Part shown: one piece after another, positions 47,371 through 59,173 of the stretch
Layout of the letters: every line of letters starts with the position of its first letter
Numbering within the stretch: position 1 is the first letter of the stretch
Assembly: GCA_002633005.1 (NCBI GenBank)
Contig: NMRA01000051.1
Location: 245,454-309,453 of the forward strand
Source of the DNA: Phoronis australis
Taxonomy: Eukaryota; Phoronida; Phoronidae
DNA length: 64,000 bases
Direction of reading: 5' to 3'
Notes under the pieces: model-generated
What the model was told of the DNA's origin: nothing
The model's database searches: none
The model's input: the letters and a program-made list of their open reading frames with translations, nothing else
Translations under genes and position numbers: made by a program

Positions 47371-48753
47371 CGGTCTCCAATCTCCGTACTCAGACTCGAA
47401 TCATGCTCAAACTCACACTTCATACTCAACTCGAGTACAGACTCAGCTTTGGTGTATTCAATGTCATACTCGAAAAATCTGTACTCGAAATTTCGAGCAC
47501 GTACTCAGTTTTCGAGTGTACTCGAACTGAAGTGTATCTCATCTATATTTCGAGTACGATTTTGAGTAAAAATTCCGAGTCTATGCTCAAATTTCAAGTT
47601 TGGTATGGCAGTGTGCTTGAAATCGTACTCGAAAATAAATACGAGCCAGAGAACAAAATATTGAAAGGGAACCCAGAAACACAGCAAGTCTAAAAAAATA
47701 AGTCCTCTTACCGTATCTCAGCACTTCAATTTCAGTTCAGAGATAATAGTTTTCATCTTAAATCTTCTTATTCTGCACCTTATTAACCCGTCGTATCACT
47801 GTATGTTATGCCCGCCATTCTACCTCTACAATACAATTCCTGGCAACAGGCGCATTGTAATCCCTTAGTCGGCGAGTCATAACAAGCGTCGAAAGCAGTT
47901 GTGGGAAAAGTCGTGTGAGAAGTTTGTGCTGCCCTTATTTCGGTATGTGTGCCTACGTTTTGTAGGGTTTCCGAAAGACGAGGAGGGGAGGGAAGTTAAA
48001 AAAGTTCGCTTCCCTGTCAGGTACATTTCTCATCATAGCTTAGTCATCTATAATTCCTCAATCCCCAAATGGAATACCAGATTTTGTTAGCCGATTTCTA
48101 AGTAGACTTCTCGTCCCGTTCACTGCCACTGGTGAACTCTGAATGCCCGCACAAGTATTGTTTTTTAACTCACGTGCCAAATGTCAACTCACTTGATACA
48201 TCCCGGTAAAATACACGATACAGTATCAAAGTTTGACATCAGCGTAGGCCTACACAGCACTGGGTTTTATGTCAAAGTAAATTAGCAACAGAGATGTGAT
48301 GTGATAAGCTGTTACAAATTTCTTAAGACATTTTCGGGACTGGGTGAGGAACTCAAGAAGTAAAGCTTAATAATTGCCAAATGTATCAAAGAAATGACAT
48401 AAGAATATTTATTGAAACTAAAAAATGAATAACAGTTACAGAACATTCAGAATTCCACGTTATAGACATAATCTTGTAGTTGTCGCGACAGCAGACTATA
48501 ATGTAGGCCTAGTTCCTGAGGTGGTCTATTCCAATAGGGAGCGATGAATCAGCGCGTCTTTGCGTGATTTTGCATTTCACATCATAAAGAGTTCCATATC
48601 AACTCGAAAATGAGTGTCAGATTTGAGTACGTTTGGAGTCTACTCGAAATACGACATTAGATACGCCTTTTTGAGTACGACTCCAGTGAGCACGATTTTG
48701 AGTATGAAATCTCGAGTATGAGTATTGAGTCTGAGTACGGAGATTGGAGACCG
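47371..48753. mobile_element. Inverted-repeat element with CGAGTAC-rich ends
   Basis: The left end CGGTCTCCAATCTCCGTACTCAGACTC pairs with the right end GAGTCTGAGTACGGAGATTGGAGACCG (ending 48753). Inside, the left 270 bases (47371-47640) and right 150 bases (48604-48753) are dense in TACTCGAAA / TTTCGAGTA / GAGTACGA. The middle (47690-48600) has no recognised transposase, so it is probably non-autonomous. No clear target duplication was seen at the flanks. Confidence 0.75.
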
Positions 48754-49006
48754 GGCCCAGGCACAAAAAAGATTTGTTTAAAGTTATGGTGTCGAACAAA
48801 TCACAAATTTCATAGAAAATCAGAGACATACATATCGGGCCAAAAGGACCTCGGAGAAGCAATGTTATGTTCGACACTTAGCCTAGAGCTCTTCCGCAGT
48901 CCAAATAACCTGATATCACTTTCGGGATATGTTTATATTTATACAATGTAGACTGAGACGCTGGGTAATCAAAACCACCACAGTGTAAATATATTGTAAT
49001 ACTTAC

Positions 49007-49239
49007 CACGAGGAGGTTTCTTGCACACATACTTCTCTTTGATTTCGACTTCCACTTCTTCATAACTGAAAGTGGTATTATTCGCTACCAAAATTGACAA
49101 AGCCGTCATATTGTCTGAGTCAATCTTCTCTTTCACATCCTCAACGCACGGGAATTTACATGAATTCGGTTTGTTCGCGAAATAAGTTGCGTTTTCTCCA
49201 AACCTGACCAGCCCGGTTAGGTATCTCTGTCCATTTTGC
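49007..49239 (-). CDS. C-type lectin-like domain, C-terminal half
   Basis: 233 bases, phase 2 in and phase 1 out, acceptor TTTACAG, donor GTAAGT. It joins the 53499-53664 exon through a split Leu codon. It reads QNGQRYLTGLVRFGENATYF, NKPNSCKFPCVEDV and IKEKYVCKKPPRG. The end YVCKKP is the classic last strand of a C-type lectin-like domain. The middle lacks the EPN/QPD and WND motifs that bind calcium and sugar in classical C-type lectins, so sugar binding by this domain is doubtful. Four N-x-T/S sites (NAT, NMT, NNT, NTT) are present. Confidence 0.78.
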
Positions 49240-50874
49240 CTGTAAAACAACACAGTAGGAAAGTATGAGCCTATCCCAACCTTAGAACAACATTATATCG
49301 ACACAAATCCACAATTCGTACATTAACGTAACTCACTTATACATTGATAATTAACATGCGATGTTGTATTCTTTGGAGAGTAGATAGGTAGCACTCGTTT
49401 ATCTATTTTAAATAAAGTTTAAGATTTCTTTATTTATCAATTGAAATATTGAATTCGTATGTGAGGCTTGGGCTAATAGGCTCTGTCTCAAGTAGCATTT
49501 GTGCTCTTTCAAATTGTCACCTGTGTAGTTACAAGGGTTTTGAACTTCGAGGGTAAATTTTCAATCACTTTTGGGGAATTTTTAGGCCTCGTAAGGGGAA
49601 TTTCGCGTGGTTTTTAAATATCTTTTTGAGAGAGGAATAACACCAATAATAGGCCTCAAAATAGAGGTATTTAGGGTCCTGTCCTTTTTGGAAACAAATG
49701 CATCATTTCTAAGCCCGTACTCATGAAAACACAGCCTGGCTGGCGAAAGATTCACCAGTCGTTGCCAGCACTGATGCTCGGCAACCAAGATAAGACATAA
49801 TACGCTGTGTAATCAAACTTTTCGAAAGCATTTATAAAGTTTACCCTGAAATATTTTCCTTTGTCGCGGCGTATGACAACGACCCAACGCTTCCGAATTT
49901 CAACGTCCTTAGGGATTGTAAAAAAGGACAATTAAATGTCCGAATTTTTCCTATCGCCGTTCGAGCAACGCGGAACACAACTATATGCAGATAAGCCTAT
50001 AACGGAGGTTGTGTGGTGAACCTCGTTTTAGAGCGCTCTTCTTGTCTGCATGAATTAGGCGTATAACTCGTCTACTTCATTTCCTCGTTTCAAAAAAAGA
50101 CATGCTCAACAGCAAGTGAGCGCCAGGTCTGCAAAATTGGCTTTGTTGAACAAGAGCTAGGTTTTAAAAAAGCGCCGGTTTGGAATAATAAATTTTTGTG
50201 AAAAATAGGAGCACGGGCGCTAATACATGTACGTGATATTTGGGAATTCAAGGAATTGGTAGGACTTTCAAGCTTCACATTTTCTTGGTGCGCTGAATCA
50301 GGTTCAGTCCTCAAATGACTCTCGTTATGTTTCAACGGATCATATTGAAACGTGTTAAAAGGAAACTAACATGGGCGGCGCACCATAGGGACCATTTATT
50401 TTCAGTGCTGCGCCGCTCTTGACTAAACCCTGTTTTGATGGTTTCAACCAATTCTCGTTCTGTCAAATGCTATCATCGGAGTCAATCTTACAACTTAAAG
50501 GCAGGATTCAACTAAAAACTCTCACTCCGTAAGTCACAGACTGGACATTATTGTCTTTGGAGGTGGTCTTTTCCCACAAATTCGATGTGATTCGCTGAGT
50601 TCGTACAGTAAGCCAAGCTTGCCCATTTAGCAGACTTTGACATCAAATTTCAAATTTTCCTTTTGAGAGTTGTCGAGGGTTACATCTTACAGAGCGTTAT
50701 TTTGTGTCAGAGAACTGGATGAGAAAGTCGTTTTAGTATCTGTAGCAAGGCATTACCAGGCCTGGTAATTTCATCCTGGCATTTCTTGATAGGCCCAAAC
50801 CGGGTTTGGTGTTCTTTTAACTTTTTATCAAGCCCTTGTTAACTACAGTGCTGTGCCCGTTCCTGAAAACTGAC

Positions 50875-52659
50875 TTAAAGGAGAATGCCACCCAAAAACA
50901 ACACATTTTGTATCAATTTAGATCGAGTAGTTCCACTCGAAAACAGCAAGTACAGCTCTTTTACCTGACACCTGACGACAGACGGAGGTGTTGAAATTAA
51001 CCAATGAGGTCAGAGGTTCGAATGCAGTCTGTTCAACAGTTCACAACACGCTTACTGGTGTCAGGTTTTCGCTTGAATTTATCGTTTTTTTGCCAATAAA
51101 TCTCCAAAAGTCGATGTAAAACCCTTGCACATACTTCGAGTTATGGAACAAATGTGTTATTTCATTTCGCTGTTACCCATTCTTATGTAGGTATTTCAAC
51201 GTACCTACAAAGTTCGATAGACCAATTTATCAAGGTCGTTCGCGGGAGTTTGGGGTGTGTTCAGTGGTAAATTCAAATTATTCGTTCGTGTAATAGAAAC
51301 AGAAGAACTTACATGTAGCTTCGTGTTGTAATTTTAGACTTGCGTCATTTTCAGTTCTAAACACAAAACGCTTGCCATCCCGGCCAGTGGCTCGAAACCC
51401 GATCAGGCTTATCGCTGCCGGACTGAAGTCATCACATGACGAACATAAACTAGCCAAAGTCGGATACTTAACTTCCAGTCACGCAAAGACTATAATAGTG
51501 AGCCAAAGACAAGTGTTCACCTGATTATTTTCGTCAACTAGCCGAGAAACTGCAAATCTACTCACCAGCTTGCCGGGGGCCGTGAAGTCAGGTTACCCTT
51601 CTCAAAGAATCCTCACTCAGGGCAAAACTTGGACAGTAACAACGATTCGAATACAGTGTAATTTATATGAATATCTAAATAAAGATTCCCCTAACATCTG
51701 ACCATAGGATATGAAATCGAGTTATTTTTTTCACAAGCGCTTTCTGTCAGTAAACACTGAATAAGCATGCGCTCACACGGTCTCGGTGCACGTCAACTAT
51801 ACAGGTAGTTTATGCATCTCAGTAAAGTCGGTAACGCAATGATTTATTTATTGCTGGCTTCTCAAAACACTTGCGTTCACGAACACTTCAAGGCATTACG
51901 AATTGCATTGTATCTAATGAGACAGTCTTTGTTTCAGTTTTATATATGCATTGGTTAGGGTGAGAATAATTCATTTTGAAACAGGACGCACAACATAAAC
52001 GTCAACGTGGCAACTCACAATCCCAACTTAGACGAGTGCTCCTCCCACGAAGACCTCACAGGTCGTTCGTATTAGGTGTCACAGAAATACACTGATCAAG
52101 GAACACTAGAGAGGCTCCGTGAAGGGGCACAAAAACGGAACATATGGATAGTTCCGAAAACCGTTTGAATTACTTGTCATGATGTCAGTGAGCTAACTGC
52201 ACGATGATGGAAACGACTGACGCTTGCGTTTGCTTCCACGGAATTCTGCAAGTGAAACGCCTTCTTGGAGAATAGCAGATGTTTCTCACGGACCATCCTG
52301 GTTTCGCAGCGCTTCTAAAAAAGATGTGCTGGCGACGTTTTTAGGGCAGACACGGAGAAGTTTCACGACCTCATACTTGGTATCAGGAAGAGATAACCAG
52401 TCCTGGTTTATCTCTTCCTGTTGGTGTTAATGGCATACTTTTCATTCTTCACTACCGCGAGCCACATCCGAAGCAATATGGGGTCTCCAGGAAATCGAAA
52501 AAAAAACGATATACCCGCTTTCCTCGCAGCTTCATAATTCCAAAAAGCGGGAACGACACTTCTCGGCGAGGTAAGATCGACCGTATACGAGGTCATGTGG
52601 AGATAGGCCGATTAAGACGGTAAAAAAGGCTAATTAAATCAGGTGGCATTCTCCTTTAA
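50875..52659. mobile_element. TTAA-flanked DNA element, copy 2 (complete)
   Basis: TTAA|AGGAGAATGCCACC at 50875-50892 and its exact reverse complement GGTGGCATTCTCCT|TTAA at 52642-52659 delimit a 1.78-kb element. TTAA on both sides could be the target duplication of a piggyBac-like mover. The C before and the G after also match, so TTAA might instead belong to longer inverted repeats. No intact transposase is visible. A 15-base inverted pair (GATAACCAGTCCTGG...CTCTTCC region, 52385-52425) sits inside. Confidence 0.85.
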
Positions 52660-53498
52660 GTCTAAGAATTGTCTCAACTTGCAAACTTTTGAAACTTCTA
52701 CATACGGCAAGTTAGTCAAAATTAAGACGAAACTTAAGTCAAACGTAAAATTTTGTTCGTGAAACGTTCCTTAGACAAATTAAAGCTTTATCTTCAAATT
52801 GATTGAAATTTAAGATTTGTCTTAGCTACGTCAGTTTTCTTGGAACGTCCCCTGAAGTATAGATAATAGCACTTATTGTGTATGATATAATATTTCTCAT
52901 GCATTTATTTATCGTCAACATAATAATCAATTAATTACTCGTATAGACGCTCTTTGCCAGTAACCTACGGAATTGCATTTAGTAGTATCATTTTATTGTT
53001 TTCAGTTTACCGACCATTATAAATTTAACGAGTAAAGTAGCTCTTTTATTTTCAAGTAATGAAGTCGGATCGCCACAACCAGAATTTAATCAGACTCGAT
53101 TCGGACTCAGACTCCAAAATTAACCAATTTGTGCCACATTATTCGAGTACAAATCTATAAGTTCACGTGGAAGCGTGCCATGGCATGCTATGCAATTATC
53201 CAATTTATGATATAATTTCGTGAATATGAAATAGACCACGGGTCCAGTTCTCCCTGTGATCCTTCATCCATGATCTAGAAAATACCAGAATCCTCTACTT
53301 ACATAAACGTCGAAGAGTTCGACGATGTATCCGCAAAAGAAGGGACAAAAGGATTGTGTGTGCTGCAACGCATACATTCTTACTATTTAACTCTTACGAA
53401 TGAATTCCAGCAACCTTTTTGCTGTCTAACGAGTACATTGTGCATTTTAAGATATTAAGGTATCTTAATTCACACTGTTCTTAAGCAATCATACTTAC

Positions 53499-53664
53499 AA
53501 AATAGGAAACGGTTCTGTGAGTTCAGTTTCGCTGCAGAAATACCATAGTGCTGCGCCTTGAATGGTACAATTATACCTGGCGTCTGAAAATGATTGGGTG
53601 CTATGACCCACCCAGTAGCAATGTACACCTTGTAAGTGCAATCCTTCTTCACAGACTTCACTAC
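53499..53664 (-). CDS. C-type lectin-like domain, N-terminal half (exon 2)
   Basis: 166 bases, phase 1 in and phase 2 out, acceptor TTCCTCAG, donor GTAAGT. It reads SEVCEEGLHLQGVHCYW, SFSDARYNCTIQGAALWYF and CSETELTEPFPI. The Cys, Cys-Tyr, SFSDA and GA-x-L pattern marks the start of a C-type lectin-like domain. The Trp that normally follows the first Cys is Leu here but is kept in the left paralogue (5444-5609). It follows the signal-peptide exon directly, so the lectin domain is the N-terminus of the mature protein. Confidence 0.85.
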
Positions 53665-54288
53665 CTGAGGAAAAACAACTCCAAAACCATGGCCATTGCA
53701 TATGCCAGTTCAAATGACTTTTTACACATTCTCCGGAGAGTTTTCTGTCTTAGAAAAACTCAATACCTTTGTAATTGTCAAGGATATTTCCTAAATAGAT
53801 GATACGCATCTTTTTAGTAGTTCAACCAACTATCGATCGTGTTTAATACATCATATGCTTCTTGAAGCCTATAATATCAAAGCATTATCGCCATTTTCAT
53901 TAAAACACGCACTCACAGCTTGTAACATTTGTCAGATTCTTAGCACAAGGACCATAAGAAAAATGCAGGTAGATCATAATAGCGTGACTCACGCGTTGGC
54001 ACTAGACCCTGTGAATGCAGTTTCAGAGCAAAACACATTGTTTGATCTCTCAATGCAGCAAGGATCAAAGATGTATCACGTCATCAAGATGAGTTGGGGA
54101 TGGCAATGGGATCACGTGCCAACCATCATTCTTACGTTACTAACAGCATCTCTTCTAAAAAGCACCCGTAAATGTAAAACTACTCAACTACTCTACCACT
54201 CAAAACGCTTTATGCGAGAACGCTGAATTGTCTCATTTACATTTAACGCAGTTTATGTTGAAGTCAAGTTTAAAATGCAATTACTCAC

Positions 54289-54337
54289 CTGTCAATGATA
54301 CCAGAAACAAGAGTGCACACCAAAATGACAGAGACAT
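54289..54337 (-). CDS. Signal-peptide exon of the lectin/Ig/F-lectin/CCP gene
   Basis: The ATG is at 54337-54335 on the minus strand, encoding MSLSFWCALLFLVSLTG and ending in phase 1 at the donor GTGAGT. The hydrophobic core and small-residue end fit a cleaved secretory signal. The start is supported by the matching ATG in the left paralogue and by the frame continuing into the lectin exon. Confidence 0.82.
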
Positions 54338-54520
54338 TCTGTCCTTGAAATAGAATTTACCATACACGGCCCTGTTGTAAACAGAAGGAAAAAATGAACG
54401 GTCCTAATAACAGTCCGAGGAGTTTCTGGTGGACTACTTCGACTATTACTATGCCAACATCAACTTATTACGGATCATTGAGAGCGCCATAAGTCAATTG
54501 TCCAATGAGCGGCGACCCTT
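54338..54520 (-). promoter_or_regulatory. Conserved proximal promoter of the lectin gene
   Basis: Alignable with 6206-6400. An inverted CCAAT box (plus-strand CCAAT at 54502-54506, in the shared context CCAATGAGC) lies 165 bases from the ATG. The TATA-like element of the other copy is changed here (GCATAGTAATAG). The transcription start cannot be fixed from the sequence. Confidence 0.5.
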
Positions 54521-54869
54521 GAGGCTTAAACCATTTGATGAGGCAGAGCACGGAACCTTTTAACATTGTCAACGTTATAAGGACATTCTTTCAACGATAT
54601 CTTTCTAAGAATTAACACACATCTACGATTTCTACGTCACGATTATGTTTCATTTTCTGTACACATATGTTACTTGTTAAAAGAAATTTATGTCCTTAAC
54701 CGTTGAAACAAGGTGTTCCACAGAAATTGGAACTCCGAGTAAAACAGAAATTGCTGTGTAGTAAACGTAAGCCCCACGTAGGCCACACAAGTATTCGGTA
54801 AATCAGCGAATTCGTTATAATAATCAGTGAAATGTCACATTCCACCAAAGATGCTAACGTTTGATTTAG

Positions 54870-57100
54870 ACCATTTATAGTTACATGTATAAAAATGATC
54901 CCTGTAATGACGAGTGGCTTCTGGGTTCGTTATAGCTAGAGACATGACGTGCGTTCAGTAGACGCTAGGACCTACGCTAGGATCTAGCTAAAACCTAGTC
55001 AAAGTCACGTGTTCTCATTTAAAACACACGTCAATATTTCACGTAATGTCGCGAAGTCTTGCTTTTTAGCGAGGTCCCATCGTTACTGAACGGGATTCGG
55101 GCTCGGTGCATAAATGATTATCGTCACGAGCAAACTCGTAGAGCCTGACGTCAAGCAATGACAAACTGCCATTTCTTTCCAAGTGCAGAAACATTATCTA
55201 ATTTGATTTGTGAGAACAACCCCTGAGCGGTAAACGGTCTAAACTTTGGACACATTTTTGTGGCAGACAGTGTGTTTATAGACGTTTTACTATTAGCAAG
55301 CATATCCGAAATCGATTACTTTGATATTTACCTAAGTTTCATGAAACGGGTTCCTGGATTCTGTTTCACCAAAGGCTATTTGAGACTTCAGTCAGAAATT
55401 TAGTGTTACTATTCCATCCCACAGTTACAAAATAAAGCTATAGCCATATAGTTATTGAGCGGACCACTGCCTAGAATTCATTAATACACATTATCACGGG
55501 TATCTAGTGGTTATCATGGGTTTATTTTGAGAGACCTTGTGTATTTTGTTCTAAAGTTAGATCTAACTATTTTCCAGAAACAGCACTGTGAAGCGTAAAA
55601 CCAAACTATTCAACATAAAATACAATCGTGTTTTTGATCTAGTCTGCTAATACATGTACATAAACAATAAAATTGACACCAGGGGAACAGTAGTAGTTTG
55701 ATTCCTCCAAAAGTTATCTCTTTCATCGTCTTGCACTGGCCTAAGAGATACACTGGCAGCTGTGGGCGCCATAAGGACAGATCATAGTGGACGCCGGACA
55801 CAGGACACCAAGTAATGATGAAGCAGCATACGCCCAAGAGATCATGAGTTGAAAATGTCACCGTGATGAATTTTTAAATGACCCGCGTTATCCCCACTGG
55901 ACTGACATGACATACAATATGCAAGACCCTTTTCGCTAAACCGATTGCCTGCACGTTTGACATTTTATGGGACAATACAAAGAATACATGTGAGGCTAAT
56001 GAGTCACAGTGCCTACAAAGCCAGGGAGTGCTCATGAATATTAATATTCAAAAGGTTATTATCACATGTCCACGTGGGAGCAATTCCAACTATAGCTGTG
56101 GAAAAGGTGCAGCTGATCAACGAAATGTGATTCAAGCATTTCACCCAAAGAATGCTAAACCGCCTCTATGAATGTAAGAGTCCAACAAACATCTCTCTCC
56201 TTCTCAAGAACTTCTTTTAGCTACTCTCAAAATAACTACCAGGCAATGAATTCAAACAGACTGAATTGATATGCCTCGGCAGCCAGAACGCTTTAGTGAG
56301 GTTGTTTTTTTTTCAACAACTTGACAAAGGCAGGCGCAATTGATTGTAATCATTGTCATAACAAATTAACAAAAATGCAAATATTCTTTGGTGACAAACG
56401 TGTTCTTTTATGATGACGAATTTGGTACGCTGACGACGTTAGGCCATTTTTAGTAGTTGTCAGAGGAGAGTGGGAGTAGACCACTAAAGGCGTGTTTATA
56501 TTATTTGGATAATACGTAATAGCTGTCCACAGTCTGTGTATGTGACTTATTCAACTTCTCATTGAACAGTTTGTAAGCAACGACTATTTGTCCTTTAGCG
56601 CAGATATCAATGGGGGGATATCAAAACGATTCCCACTAAGCTATACACCCACCAATAGTTTATCTATTCGTACTGAAACGTCTCCACTAAACTGACATCC
56701 ATTATCAGCTCATTCGCCAACCCGCTATTTGATAAAGGACTTGGCGCTAGGCAGTAAAGTTAATGCACACTACAGGGGCGGATCCAGAATTTTCAGTAGG
56801 GTTCTTTTCATGCAACACCCTTAATATAAGGTCTAAGCACCTATTTATTTTCATTGAACTAATTGGTAAGTTTTAGATAATTCCCTTGGGGCCAGTATGT
56901 CGTAAGCTCGTTGCATTGAGACCAGTAGAAAGTCCTATCCAATGGTCACTTTTTTCTTTCTTGTAATAAATATAATAGTAAGCATTTATCGGTAACCGGG
57001 CGATGTGCGCCAAAGGTACAATATCCGTGCGACCTGCATTGTTATATCCGACGATGATGACGCAACAAAGGAAAACAATGATAGTGTGCCAAAGGCGATA
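54870..57100. other. Intergenic region between divergent genes
   Basis: No exon recognised. CAGGGGCGGATCCAGAATTTT at 56772-56792 looks like the end of a DNA transposon of a kind common in invertebrates, but no partner end was found. The minus-strand open frame at 55610-55861 shows no domain. Confidence 0.5.
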
Positions 57101-57119
57101 ACCATGAGACGTATGGAAC

Positions 57120-57195
57120 GCCCCTAGCGTCACCTTGTGACGGGTCTTTTCTGACACGTGACGAGTCATTTTTGACACGCTGACGCGTCAATGAT
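57120..57195. promoter_or_regulatory. Cluster of CRE/ATF-like and E-box palindromes
   Basis: In about 65 bases: CGTCACCTTGTGACG, TGACACGTGACGAGTCA, and TGACACGCTGACGCGTCA. TGACG/CGTCA half-sites occur at least six times and CACGTG once. It lies about 370 bases upstream of the ATG at 57559 and is a good candidate regulatory region for that gene. Confidence 0.5.
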
Positions 57196-57558
57196 GCTGT
57201 CGAACTCGTGTGGATGTTCTTAAAAGAACCAATCAGTGTTAAGGTTTTACAGTGTGTTGACTAAACCAATGAAATCGTCATGTTTTGAGGTGACTGACAA
57301 GAACAAAGGCTGTCAATCTTATATCGACTTAGTATTCCAAGAGACAAAAACAGGAGTTAACACGGAAGTGTCCCGGAAATGTGCATTCGGTATGGTTTCA
57401 AGGAATTTGTACGATCAGCAAGTACTAATAACGAAGATGTGTACGGCGACGACTATTTCTTGTGATGGTGCATTCCAGGAATTCCTTTCACCAAACATGA
57501 GTACGACCAACAGCAAAGCGTAAGCGCGTGTCGGCGAGTGCAAAAGAGTTAAGCCAAC

Positions 57559-57737
57559 ATGGCGGTCAGAAGAAGCGCAACATTTATAATGGAACTTCGT
57601 GGTGCAAGCTTGTGTACTGGGATCGATGTCACGATGTCTGAATTTGTTGTCGATTGTAAACGTGACCTGGAGTGTTGCTGTAGACATATTTCAATGGACC
57701 AAGTGTTGCAAGACACCGTCACTTTAGTGAAAGCGAA
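57559..57737 (+). CDS. Integrase-core-like gene, putative first exon
   Basis: The ATG at 57559 in the context AACATGG opens MAVRRSATFIMELRGASLC, and the frame runs to LQDTVTLVKAK, ending in phase 2 at the donor GTAAGT. No domain is recognisable in this part. Linkage to the next exon rests on exact phase match (AA|G, Lys) and on the good donor. Whether this is the true start is inferred from the Kozak-like context and the upstream CRE cluster. Confidence 0.55.
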
Positions 57738-58253
57738 GTAAGTTGTCCTTTTTGTTGGCCGGGTGTGCTCGATTTGTGTACTATCAGTGTAGGTTGTGCA
57801 AACGAATAGAGTCGTACCCCGTGTTGACAATTAACTATAGTCTAAAGACTACTACGGGAAGTCGGGAAGGTACTTATGATTTGGAAAATTATGATGCACA
57901 CCCATTTAGAGAGTGGACTCTATATCGCAGTACCGGCAAAGGGGCCCATCTGTAAGAAACTCCTTGAGAAACTCACTTTTTGACAAAAATTTTCCCAAAA
58001 ACCGCCTTTTGTTTGGGTTAATTTCATCAGAAGGGAGGGGTGGTTCTCTACTCTAGTGAAAGTGTGCCACCAAGAGGTCAGAATTTGGTTACCAAAAAGG
58101 TATTTAACCTACTTGGAAACCAGAAATTCCCTTTTGTAATCAGTGACACAAAAAATCATAGAGGGACACATTTGTATACATATATACCTCTGACCTAAAT
58201 TCACAAAAGGAAGACTGATGTAGCCCCAGGTTTCAGTGCTTGCCACGTGGCTG

Positions 58254-58706
58254 TGCTGTGCGTGAACTTGGAATCCTGCTTAATCTCAAGATTAAGCGGA
58301 AGTGAGTGTTGCGTGAACTTGGAATTGAATATTCTTTAAGGCAAAAAGGTGAAATTTTTGTTCGGTGACAAGGATTTTTGTAATTATTGGCCTCGCGATC
58401 AACCATTTTCTCCTTTACCGTAACTAATGTCGCTGAACAGGTGGAATATGTGAAGGGTAGAGAATTATGACATATATTAATTGATTATTGGGTGGTGAAA
58501 CTGATCGCTCGTAGTTAAACAGGTTGGTTAAAATTGACATTATTTTATTCAATTGTAACTTGATTTGAATGCAGTGCAAATTTTTATGAACATGAACGTG
58601 ATTATTTGAGTGAACTTGTCAAGTTGCTTCGCGTATTCCAAGTTCAAACAACACTCACTTTCGCATAATCTTGAGATTAAGCAGGATTCCAAGTTCACGC
58701 ACAGCA
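58254..58706. mobile_element. MITE with about 75-bp inverted repeats
   Basis: The left arm TGCTGTGCGTGAACTTGGAA...TCTCAAGATTAAGCGGAAGTGAGTGTT (58254-58330) is repeated inverted as AACACTCACTTTCGCATAATCTTGAGATTA...CCAAGTTCACGCACAGCA (58648-58706). The 310-base centre is AT-rich without a frame. It lies in the intron between the first two exons of the integrase-core-like gene. Confidence 0.82.
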
Positions 58707-59173
58707 TCTCAAGGCAAGTTTCGGCCTCAGAGTGGCTTACCCAGAAAATTCTGCCCCCTCCCACACACTATATAGTGAAAAGGACACATATCTTGAATGA
58801 ATGTGGCCAAAAGCTGACAAATTCCTTGAATGTGTCGCGTTACTGAATGAACGGTACTCCAATAGGCATGAACACTGAACCTTCATACTAGTACCCCAGA
58901 TTTTTGTGTGATCTGTCAATCTTGCATTCTTGTGTGAAAAGTGTTTACTAAAAATTTGCACTCAGTCCCTATAACAGGACACCCACATTTCTTCAAAAAG
59001 CCCTTGCGGCGAGTTTACTCTCATGTTTGAGTCGTTTCCTATAATTAATGGATTTGGCCCAGCCATCTATTACACAGAAATTGATGTTGAGACAAAAATA
59101 TTCTCAGTGTCTTGCAATGTGCCTGGCCCTTCCAGAGTAACAGTTTGATAAATAACTTATTGTTATTTTACAG

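Larger units (their letters stand above)
50060..54860. repeat. Segmental duplication, copy B (5' end of lectin gene)
   Basis: Counterpart of 4480-6680, enlarged by an insertion between about 50360 and 52850 that includes the TTAA-flanked element. Homology continues through the promoter region. Confidence 0.9.

Noticed and set aside
47403-48090. Frames of 60-96 codons inside the CGAGTAC-rich element
   Set aside because: They follow the repeat motifs at the left end; the one at 47899-48090 has no recognisable domain.
55610-55861. 83-codon minus-strand frame with many Cys
   Set aside because: No domain pattern, no signal peptide, and no partner exon upstream or downstream.
57236-57523. 95-codon frame with six Cys just upstream of the integrase-core-like gene
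   Set aside because: The Cys spacing vaguely recalls a small secreted domain, but there is no ATG in good context, no signal peptide and no splice evidence. It lies where a promoter or 5' untranslated region is expected.
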